5,025 nt of DNA. It comes from JBECKS01 sp040235395 (lineage in GTDB: Bacteria; Pseudomonadota; Gammaproteobacteria; Pseudomonadales; JBECKS01). The notes under the pieces are model-generated. The model searched no databases and was not told the origin of the DNA. It worked only from the letters and a program-made list of their open reading frames with translations. Made by a program: the position numbers and the translations under genes. Below are positions 1 to 5,025 of this stretch, piece after piece. The stretch's first letter is position 1, and every line of letters starts with the position of its first letter. Location of the stretch: NCBI GenBank assembly GCA_040235395.1, contig JBECKS010000084.1:1-5025 (forward strand), given 5' to 3'.

Positions 1-545
1 CGGGTTGAAACGGAAATTTGAGCTAGCTGTTCAGAAGTTGTGCCGTATTGAGCCATATGGCGGCTCGCAGCCAGGGCATATGCCCCTGCCGGCATTAAAT
101 TTCCATAAGGAATTTCCCATTCAAGCATCGGCATTGGATTTTTAGGGTCCATCTCCCCCATCATTGATGCCATACCCAACCCCTTACCACGAGCACGTGG
201 AGTTGCCGCAAAAAATATCACTGCCACCTCACACATGCCGGCCGCAATAGCCAAAGCAGCATGCTGCACATGAACCTCGAAGCTGGAACCGCCAGTCATG
301 GAGCTATCAGTATAACGGGGCACGATACCCAAATGCTCAGCCATCTCCAGAGTAGGCATAATCATTCCTGTACCAAACAATCCATCAACATCGGATACCT
401 TCAACCCTGCGTTATCCAATGCACCTTTAATCATTTGCACTTCCAACTCACGTTCACTCACCGCTAGAACGCCAGTTGGTGAAACGGCATCAATAGCACC
501 TACTATAGCTACCTTGCCTCTAAAATCCCTAGGACTGTACACCAT
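1..545 (-). CDS. Thiolase-superfamily lipid-transfer/aldolase-like protein (C-terminus cut by window edge)
   Basis: The first 181 residues of a protein whose family is usually about 380-400 residues; the rest lies beyond the left edge. I translated the frame directly and found no stop. It opens with the usual lipid-transfer-type thiolase start (RGKVAIVGAIDAVSPTG, residues 9-25), then a helix with DNAGLKVSDVDGLFGTG (44-60) and the segment TGGSSFEVHVQHAALAIAAG (84-103). In true thiolases the nucleophilic cysteine lies in a CASG/CATG motif. Here the aligned stretch reads SSMTGGSS (81-88), with Met or Thr where Cys should be. By family knowledge, Cys-less members such as the Ltp2 steroid aldolases cleave beta-hydroxyacyl-CoA by retro-aldol chemistry together with a DUF35/OB-fold partner. 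The ATG at 545 follows GAGG/AGGAG signals. The 63-base gap to the upstream methyltransferase (546-608) shows no terminator, so co-transcription is likely. Thiolase-superfamily membership is firm; the aldolase role is inferred. Confidence 0.88.
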   Translation of the reverse strand, partial: MVYSPRDFRGKVAIVGAIDAVSPTGVLAVSERELEVQMIKGALDNAGLKVSDVDGLFGTGMIMPTLEMAEHLGIVPRYTDSSMTGGSSFEVHVQHAALAIAAGMCEVAVIFFAATPRARGKGLGMASMMGEMDPKNPMPMLEWEIPYGNLMPAGAYALAASRHMAQYGTTSEQLAQISVST

Positions 546-546
546 A

Positions 547-556
547 CTCCTACCTC
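547..556 (-). promoter_or_regulatory. Ribosome binding site of the thiolase-like gene
   Basis: On the minus strand the sequence before the ATG at 545 reads GAGGTAGGAGT. GAGG (556-553) lies seven bases from the ATG, a normal spacing. AGGAG (551-547) lies one base from it, too close to serve this start. The next codon is GTG, so initiation there is possible but less likely. Confidence 0.65.
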
Positions 557-608
557 AACTTAGGATTACATGTTTTATGGAAATCAACATTTCTAAAATT
601 AGACCTTC

Positions 609-1319
609 TCAATCTGATACCTTCTTTTTGATAAATTTACGCATATAAGATGGGGGGAAATGGGTCACAGGCGATATACCAAAAAAGAACTCCTGCTCGA
701 CATCAAATTTTCGCATAATGCCTTTCAATCCAGCTGAGGCTATTTTTTCTTCCTTATAATAAGGTGCCGGAAACACCTTAATCGAAGCGCCGGGCTTCAA
801 AACGCGGTGAAATTCTCTGAAAATATTCTCGAGAATAAGTTCATTTTCAATCCACGCAAAAATTACAAAGCTGGAAAGAATCAGGTCAACACTGTTATCT
901 TCAAAGGGCAGGTCATCAGCCAAAGCACCAATCCCTTTCTCCAGGCCTGGTGCGTTCTCATTCAACGCACCGCCACCCGTAACCAGGGTTTTCGCCCAGT
1001 CAAACGCTCCAAGTTTAAAACCATTCGCTAATTTAGGATCGATTCCGTAAAAATCGACACCGGCCTCATGGCAAGCCTGAAACATCGAATTAGAAACGTA
1101 GGGCGTTAACCCACATCCGATATCCAGAACCACCTGGCCTTGCAACTTTTCCAACACTTGATTTTCAGATTTGTTCTCAAAGAATACTTTTCTATAAAAC
1201 GCAAAAGACCTGCCGGTGCTCACCACCGGCAGGTCAAATCGATTGTAGGCGTTGGTAAAACTATTGACGACTAGAAAAGTGGCACTGGACAATACCTGTC
1301 TAACTTTCTCTTCATTCAT
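609..1319 (-). CDS. Class I SAM-dependent methyltransferase (Methyltransf_11-like), substrate unknown
   Basis: A complete 236-residue soluble protein with a Rossmann-type methyltransferase core. Motif I, the SAM-binding glycine loop, is VVLDIGCG (63-70). FYGIDPK (90-96) supplies the acidic residue (Asp94) expected to bind the SAM ribose. LADDLPFEDNSVDLILSS (133-150) is the usual motif around strand 4, and FHRVLKPGASIKVF (170-183) is the post-core element of Methyltransf_11 enzymes. The N-terminal 60 residues and the basic tail (KFIKKKVSD) give no substrate clue. The ATG at 1319 has only a weak AAGAGAG-type ribosome site about nine bases upstream. No later Met occurs before motif I, so this start is the best choice. 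It lies 69 bases after the dehydrogenase gene and 63 before the thiolase-like gene, with no clear promoter in either gap. A methyltransferase is unexpected in a CoA-catabolism operon. Codons 29-38 contain a perfect terminator-like inverted repeat, annotated separately. Confidence 0.88.
   Translation of the reverse strand: MNEEKVRQVLSSATFLVVNSFTNAYNRFDLPVVSTGRSFAFYRKVFFENKSENQVLEKLQGQVVLDIGCGLTPYVSNSMFQACHEAGVDFYGIDPKLANGFKLGAFDWAKTLVTGGGALNENAPGLEKGIGALADDLPFEDNSVDLILSSFVIFAWIENELILENIFREFHRVLKPGASIKVFPAPYYKEEKIASAGLKGIMRKFDVEQEFFFGISPVTHFPPSYMRKFIKKKVSD
1207..1235 (-). repeat. Perfect 12-bp inverted repeat, terminator-like stem-loop inside the methyltransferase gene
   Basis: The arm GACCTGCCGGTG (1207-1218) and its exact reverse complement CACCGGCAGGTC (1224-1235) flank a five-base loop. 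Nine of the twelve stem pairs are G-C, and the 29-base element has 21 G/C, while the flanking gene sequence is AT-rich. On the minus, transcribed strand the stem is followed by TTTTGCGTTTTA, which gives the arrangement of an intrinsic terminator with a short U-tract. The element encodes residues Asp29 to Ser38 (DLPVVSTGRS) and leaves the frame open. Twelve matched pairs at this spacing are very unlikely by chance in 5 kb. Whether it terminates, attenuates, stabilises mRNA or is an inserted palindromic element cannot be told from the sequence. Confidence 0.85.
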
Positions 1320-1388
1320 TAATTAACACTCTCTTGATTTAAGCTTACTAGCATAGCGAGCTCAGTTTTCATGCGTGATATAAATTGC

Positions 1389-2525
1389 TTACTCACTCAG
1401 GTCCGCAAAGCGATCGAGATGAAAATCTTTACTTCCGAACAAGGAACAGAAAAGTGTCAGTCGACGAAAGTAATGGCCAATATCCAATTCTTCGGTCATA
1501 CCAATCCCACCGTGAAGTTGAACAGCTTCCTGTGCGCAATAGCGAGCGTTTTCCGCTAAGTACACTTTGGCGGCAGATGCCGCCTTCTTCCTTTCCTTTT
1601 CATCACTTTCAGCTAATTTCAAGGCCAGCATCATGACCATTGACCGGCTGGATTCAACTGCCATGAACATATCAACCATTCGGTGTTGAATGACCTGAAA
1701 TGACCCAATCGCCACACCAAACTGCTCTCTGGTCTTCATATAAGCAAGGGTTTTTTCATTAACTGCGGCCATTCCACCCAAGGCTTCTGCACAGCTAGCA
1801 GAAATTCCCAAATCAATAACGTGATCAAGTATTTGATGGCCCTTATCTAGCTCTCCCACCAAATCTTCAGTAGTTACACGAACATTTTCGAAAATGAAAT
1901 TAGCGGCTCGGCATCCGTCCATTGTGCGATAAGCATTCATGCTTACACCTTTTGCTTTTACGTCAACCATAAACAGCGAAATGCCTTGCTCATCGGTTTG
2001 ATCGCCATTAGTCCGAACAGCCACAATAATTTTATCTGCCCAGGTTCCACCAAGAACAACCACCTTCTCACCATTAATAACAAAACCATCACTTGATTTT
2101 TCAGCCCTAGTTGAAATATCAGACAGCTGATAACCCGATTCAATCTCTGCGTAAGCCAAAGCCAACAACAAATCACCGGTAATAACTTTCGAGAGAATTT
2201 CTTCCTTCTGACCTTCAGAGCCACCCAAAAGAAGCGCGTTTCCTCCTAGTACAATGGTAGCCAGATAGGGCTCGACCACCATTCCATAACCAAAGGCCTC
2301 CATAATAATACTGGTTTCGATGGCGCCACCTCCAAAGCCACCAACTTCCTCCGGAAAGGAAACACCCAACCACCCCAGCTCTCCAAATTGCCGCCAGATC
2401 TCACGATCAAAGCCATCGTCACTAGCTACAATTTTGTTTCTCGAATCAAAGTCGTAATCCTTTCTTACGAACTTCTCAACTGAATCCTTAATCAATTTTT
2501 GTTCTTCAGATAATGAAAAATCCAC
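1389..2525 (-). CDS. Acyl-CoA dehydrogenase family protein, probable non-catalytic small subunit of a heteromeric enzyme
   Basis: A 378-residue FAD-dependent acyl-CoA dehydrogenase fold, full length for the family. The N-terminal helical domain begins MDFSLSEEQKLIKDSVEKF. The middle beta domain includes DGFVINGEKVVVLGG (146-160), and the C-terminal helices carry the FAD motifs TREQFG (265-270) and QLHGGIGMTEE (336-346). The usual C-terminal catalytic Glu (YEGT in MCAD) is absent: the aligned segment reads SLFGS (361-365), with Phe in its place. The alternative isovaleryl-CoA dehydrogenase-type Glu position also looks empty (VIDLGISA, 236-243). This fits the small chain of paired dehydrogenases, such as the PimD type or the Cys-poor steroid FadE partners, which support FAD and substrate binding while the sister chain supplies the base. 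The start is a GTG behind a strong Shine-Dalgarno site that overlaps the stop of the sister gene, so the two are translationally coupled. The exact substrate is unknown. Confidence 0.93.
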   Translation of the reverse strand: MDFSLSEEQKLIKDSVEKFVRKDYDFDSRNKIVASDDGFDREIWRQFGELGWLGVSFPEEVGGFGGGAIETSIIMEAFGYGMVVEPYLATIVLGGNALLLGGSEGQKEEILSKVITGDLLLALAYAEIESGYQLSDISTRAEKSSDGFVINGEKVVVLGGTWADKIIVAVRTNGDQTDEQGISLFMVDVKAKGVSMNAYRTMDGCRAANFIFENVRVTTEDLVGELDKGHQILDHVIDLGISASCAEALGGMAAVNEKTLAYMKTREQFGVAIGSFQVIQHRMVDMFMAVESSRSMVMMLALKLAESDEKERKKAASAAKVYLAENARYCAQEAVQLHGGIGMTEELDIGHYFRRLTLFCSLFGSKDFHLDRFADLSE

Positions 2526-2532
2526 TAAACCT

Positions 2533-2540
2533 ACCTCCTA
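2533..2540 (-). promoter_or_regulatory. Strong Shine-Dalgarno site overlapping the upstream stop; supports a GTG start
   Basis: The minus strand reads TAGGAGGT followed by AGGTTTA and then GTG at 2525. The TAG is the stop codon of the larger dehydrogenase subunit and is also the start of the ribosome site. The near-consensus site at ideal spacing makes GTG the real start of the small subunit. The stop/site overlap should couple synthesis of the two chains and help balance them. Confidence 0.88.
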
Positions 2541-3716
2541 AGCCAATCCCAACAGCATTTTCGCTACAACGTTTTTCTGAACTTCTGTACTTCCTCCATA
2601 AATGGTACAAGCCCGCAGAAAGTTATAACGTTCAGTAGCATGCAAAAACTCATCAGGTCCAATTGAACTGTCTGCTTTCCATGGAAAAGCGAAGTACCCT
2701 GCCATTTCGACCGCAAGTTCCGACAAGCTTTGCTGAGTTTCCGTTCCCTTGACTTTTAATAAAGAAGACTCTGGACCAGGTGCCCGTCCAGCAGCCGTAT
2801 CAGCTAATGTCCTGAAATTGGTATATTCCAGGCTGATCAACTTGATCTCCTCCTCAGCTAACCTTCGCCTGATTGACGGATCTTCATTAAGGGGCTTTCC
2901 ATTAAGCTGTCGATTACGGGCAACCTCCTTCAAATTGGCAAGATTAAGTTTCGAATCTGCGACACCAGCAATTGTTGTTCTTTCATGCGTTAACAAATAC
3001 TTCGCCACTGTCCAGCCCTGGCCTTCCTGGCCTACCAGATTTTCCCTAGGGACACGAACGTTATCGAAAAACACCTGATTCAAATGGTGTTCGCCATCAA
3101 TACTCATGATCGGCTGTATATCAATACCGGGATCACTCATGTCATCAATCAGAATGAAGGAAATACCAGCCTGTGGTTTGCAATCGTTATCGGTTCGAAC
3201 TAGGCAAAAACAACAGTTCGCAAAATGGGCATAGGTTGTCCAGATCTTTGTACCATTGATAACGTACTCATCTCCGTCCAGCACGGCCTGACATTTCAAA
3301 CTTGCCAGATCAGAACCAGACCCCGGCTCTGAATAACCCTGACACCACCAGTCTTCACACTCTCGAATTCTAGGTAAGTATTTCTCTTTTTGCTCTTGGG
3401 TCCCAAAGGCCATCAACACGGGACCAAGCATGATGATTCCCATAGATATCCCAACCGGTGCGCCAGCAGCTGCTCGCTCAGCATCAAAAATATATCGTTG
3501 TGTTGCAGTCCAGCCAGGACCACCCCATTCCTCAGGCCAACTCACCACAAGATAACCAGCTTTACTCAGGGTTTTTTGCCAGCTAACAATCTCTTCTTTG
3601 GTCAGGGTTTCACCAAGCAAGTTTTTCTTTTTAAGCTCAGGAGGCAAATTCTCCTTAAACCAAGCTCTAATTTCCTGCTGGAAATCAAGCTCTTCTTGTG
3701 TGTAATCAATATTCAT
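2538..3716 (-). CDS. Acyl-CoA dehydrogenase family protein, probable catalytic large subunit of a heteromeric enzyme
   Basis: A complete 392-residue acyl-CoA dehydrogenase. The N-terminal domain contains SWPEEWGGPGWTATQRYIF (59-77), typical of large subunits such as PimC and of FadE26-type steroid dehydrogenases. The substrate/FAD signature is GYSEPGSGSDLASLKC (127-142), followed by NGTKIWTTYAHFANC (154-168) and FFDNVRVPRENLVG (216-229). At the C-terminus YGGSTEVQKN (373-382) has Gly where MCAD-type enzymes carry the catalytic Glu. Instead LLTHERTTIAG (241-251) places Glu245 at the position used by isovaleryl-CoA dehydrogenase (LDLERLVLAG-type motif), so this chain likely supplies the base. 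The reaction would be alpha,beta-desaturation of an acyl-CoA, with electrons passed to ETF. An unusual cysteine cluster (CCFC, 168-171) sits in the middle domain. The gene follows the monooxygenase gene after 137 bases and precedes its partner by 12. The function class is sure; the heteromer is a strong inference; the substrate is unknown. Confidence 0.94.
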   Translation of the reverse strand: MNIDYTQEELDFQQEIRAWFKENLPPELKKKNLLGETLTKEEIVSWQKTLSKAGYLVVSWPEEWGGPGWTATQRYIFDAERAAAGAPVGISMGIIMLGPVLMAFGTQEQKEKYLPRIRECEDWWCQGYSEPGSGSDLASLKCQAVLDGDEYVINGTKIWTTYAHFANCCFCLVRTDNDCKPQAGISFILIDDMSDPGIDIQPIMSIDGEHHLNQVFFDNVRVPRENLVGQEGQGWTVAKYLLTHERTTIAGVADSKLNLANLKEVARNRQLNGKPLNEDPSIRRRLAEEEIKLISLEYTNFRTLADTAAGRAPGPESSLLKVKGTETQQSLSELAVEMAGYFAFPWKADSSIGPDEFLHATERYNFLRACTIYGGSTEVQKNVVAKMLLGLA

Positions 3717-3725
3717 AAAAAAATA

Positions 3726-3730
3726 TCCTT
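3726..3730 (-). promoter_or_regulatory. Ribosome binding site of the large dehydrogenase subunit
   Basis: The minus strand reads AAGGA, then nine bases (TATTTTTTT), then ATG at 3716. The AT-rich spacer should leave the site unstructured. It supports the ATG as start. Confidence 0.7.
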
Positions 3731-3853
3731 AAATTGAAAAGAAAAGATTAGATTATCTAAATAGTTCTGATGGGAAAAACTAAAAGCGCTTTTCATTTGA
3801 AATTAATACGGCCGCCCTTGCCCGACGTTTTTCAAAATATTTCTTTTTCCAGG
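3731..3853 (-). promoter_or_regulatory. Upstream region of the dehydrogenase pair with two short palindromes and a weak promoter candidate
   Basis: This is the longest gap in the window (137 bases between coding regions) and therefore the likeliest internal promoter site. TTAGAT-T-ATCTAA (3748-3760) is a perfect 6-bp inverted repeat around one base. It contains GATAAT on the minus strand (3757-3752), a fair -10 box, but the sequence 17 bases upstream (GTTTTT) is a poor -35. A second perfect palindrome, AAAAGCGCTTTT (3782-3793), has the central CG seen in many LacI-family operators; on the minus strand it is followed by AGTTTTT, which could also suggest a feeble terminator. A 12-bp palindrome is expected about once in 5 kb by chance, so regulatory meaning rests only on position. 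Confidence 0.3.
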
Positions 3854-5025
3854 CTAGCTAGCTTTTTTGTAGTAAGCTGCTTCACTTCCGGAAGATCGCG
3901 AAAACCGAAGTTTTCCATCCTCAAGTTTTCCAAATCGCAACATTGCCATATCCACTGGATAACTCTGGTATAACTTCCACGGAAGCTTAGATCCCATTTT
4001 TGGAAATTTGTGAATCGATCTTTGAACATATCCTGATTGAAAACTCAGGAACGGGGATTTTTTTATCGAAGAATCTGTATTGATGGGCTTAACAGTATCG
4101 TAACCATTTTTTTCCATGTGGTTCAGCATCCGACATACGAATTCACTGGTTAGATCAGCCTTCAAAGTCCACGAGGCATTGGTGTACCCAAAGGTCATAC
4201 TCATATTGGGGAGGTTCTCGAACATCACTCCTTTGTAATTCATTGAATCAGTAACTTCGAACTTTTTACCATTCACAAAAATATCTATACCACCAAAAAA
4301 CTCCAGGTTTAGTCCAGTAGCAGTAACAATAATGTCCGCTTTTAATTCCTTTCCAGATTTAAGCTTAATCCCATCTTTGGTAAAACAATCGATATGATCG
4401 GTAACAACCTCGACCCTGCCACTTCTAACTGCCTTAAAAAAATCTCCATTTTTAACCGCGCACATGCGCTCATCCCAAGGATTATAGTGAGGCTCAAAAT
4501 TTTTCATGTCGACGTCGGAACCTACCTGCGCTCGGACACCAGACAACAATAACTTCTTAACCTGTTTGGGAAATTTTTGACTGCCATAGTACAAACCGTA
4601 AGTCAGGAGGACTTTCTGAGTTCTGGAAACCCGATAAGCCAGCGTTTCAGGCAATAATTTACGAGTAATCGCTACCGTAGGATCAACATCAGGAACAGAC
4701 GCCATATATGTAGGAGACCTTTGCAGCATCGTAACTTTGGCTGCGTCTTGAGACATTTCTGGAACTACAGTCACAGCGGTTGCACCACTACCGATGACAA
4801 CAACCTCTTTATCTGTATAGTCCAAGCTTTCCGGCCACGCCTGAGGATGAACTATTTCGCCCTTAAAGTCCTCCTTACCAGGAAACTCCGGTTCATACCC
4901 CCCTTTATAGCTATAATACCCGGTGCACCCGCTGATGAAGTTGCATTTCACTTCACTTTTCTTTCCCGATTCAGAGTCTTCACAAGTGATGGTCCAAGTC
5001 GCTTCTTCGCTGTCCCAGGAAATTG
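3854..5025 (-). CDS. Flavin-containing Baeyer-Villiger-type monooxygenase, EthA-like (N-terminus cut by window edge)
   Basis: The visible part is 389 residues; the frame is open to the right edge, so roughly the first 100 residues, including the FAD-binding GxGxxG, lie outside. The visible N-terminal part (ISWDSEEATWTITCEDSE) aligns in style with EthA-type enzymes just before the CxFxxxCxGYY segment. FKGEIVHPQAWP (visible residues 53-64) matches the Baeyer-Villiger fingerprint FxGxxxHxxxWP exactly. VVVIGSGATAVT (74-85) is the second, NADPH-binding Rossmann loop, followed by VTMLQRSPTY. HYNPWDERMC (about 179-188) and DIIVTATG (about 230-237) are further family landmarks. The enzyme would use FAD, NADPH and O2 to turn a ketone into an ester or lactone, in the cytoplasm. 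The GTG at 4951 is internal, not the start. Its place ahead of acyl-CoA dehydrogenases suggests a ketone-bearing ring or chain being opened for beta-oxidation. The substrate is not predictable; EthA-type members are broad. Confidence 0.92.
   Translation of the reverse strand, partial: ISWDSEEATWTITCEDSESGKKSEVKCNFISGCTGYYSYKGGYEPEFPGKEDFKGEIVHPQAWPESLDYTDKEVVVIGSGATAVTVVPEMSQDAAKVTMLQRSPTYMASVPDVDPTVAITRKLLPETLAYRVSRTQKVLLTYGLYYGSQKFPKQVKKLLLSGVRAQVGSDVDMKNFEPHYNPWDERMCAVKNGDFFKAVRSGRVEVVTDHIDCFTKDGIKLKSGKELKADIIVTATGLNLEFFGGIDIFVNGKKFEVTDSMNYKGVMFENLPNMSMTFGYTNASWTLKADLTSEFVCRMLNHMEKNGYDTVKPINTDSSIKKSPFLSFQSGYVQRSIHKFPKMGSKLPWKLYQSYPVDMAMLRFGKLEDGKLRFSRSSGSEAAYYKKAS

Noticed and set aside
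74..85. Palindromes GGGCATATGCCC (74-85), GCAGCATGCTGC (256-267) and TATTCTCGAGAATA (824-837)
   Set aside because: They lie within coding sequence, and palindromes of this size are expected about once or less each in 5 kb by chance; they have no T-run or spacing that suggests function.
261..467. Small plus-strand frame of 68 codons
   Set aside because: It is antisense to well-conserved thiolase coding sequence, has no recognisable domain and is a frame shadow. The same applies to the plus-strand frames at 807-1031, 1371-1636, 2749-3078, 3390-3737 and 3770-3973.
1320..1388. Possible promoter between the small dehydrogenase subunit and the methyltransferase
   Set aside because: A TATGCT box is present on the minus strand but no acceptable -35 lies at the right spacing, so I did not annotate it.
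1569..1584. GGCGGCA-GA-TGCCGCC inverted repeat in the small dehydrogenase gene
   Set aside because: It arises from a run of alanine codons (AASAA), has only a two-base centre and is not followed by Ts.
1958..2224. Minus-strand 88-codon frame within the small dehydrogenase subunit
   Set aside because: It overlaps the real gene in another frame on the same strand and gives low-complexity Leu/Trp-rich sequence without a family.
3853..3868. GCTAGCTAGC followed by six Ts at the end of the monooxygenase gene, as a plus-strand terminator
   Set aside because: The palindrome leaves room for only a three-bp stem with a loop, and no plus-strand gene ends there.
4949..4951. GTG at 4951 as the start of the monooxygenase
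   Set aside because: The frame stays open to the window edge, and the 24 codons upstream encode family-like sequence (ISWDSEEATWTIT); the fold also needs an N-terminal FAD domain. The gene is simply cut by the edge.

Overview
The window holds five protein genes, all on the minus strand, read from the right edge to the left. The likely source is a Gram-negative bacterium, and I favour a moderately AT-rich gammaproteobacterium. The reasons are strong Shine-Dalgarno sites, short gaps between genes, and protein types common in proteobacterial acyl-CoA catabolic clusters. This taxonomic call is a guess from style, not from a marker gene.

Layout in transcription order: (1) a flavin-dependent Baeyer-Villiger-type monooxygenase, with its N-terminus cut off by the right edge (5025 to 3854); (2) a 137-base gap with two short palindromes and a possible weak promoter; (3) a 392-residue acyl-CoA dehydrogenase subunit (3716 to 2538); (4) a 378-residue second acyl-CoA dehydrogenase subunit (2525 to 1389), 12 bases downstream and starting at GTG behind a near-perfect Shine-Dalgarno site that overlaps the previous stop; (5) a 236-residue class I SAM methyltransferase (1319 to 609); (6) a thiolase-superfamily protein of the lipid-transfer/aldolase type (545 to the left edge, C-terminus missing).

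The set reads as part of a catabolic locus for a cyclic, steroid-like or branched/alicyclic compound. The monooxygenase would insert oxygen next to a ketone. The paired dehydrogenase subunits, each incomplete in its active site but complementary, would desaturate a bulky acyl-CoA. The thiolase-like protein lacks the usual nucleophilic cysteine and so is more likely a retro-aldolase than a true thiolase. The substrate cannot be read from this window. The methyltransferase does not belong to any beta-oxidation scheme I know and is the odd member.

The most unusual DNA signal is a perfect 12-bp inverted repeat with a 5-base loop (1207-1235). It lies inside the methyltransferase reading frame, is GC-rich in an AT-rich setting, and is followed by four Ts on the transcribed strand, so it looks like an intrinsic terminator or attenuator embedded in coding sequence. 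I see no tRNA, rRNA, CRISPR array, transposase or insertion sequence. No stretch longer than 300 bases lacks a gene.
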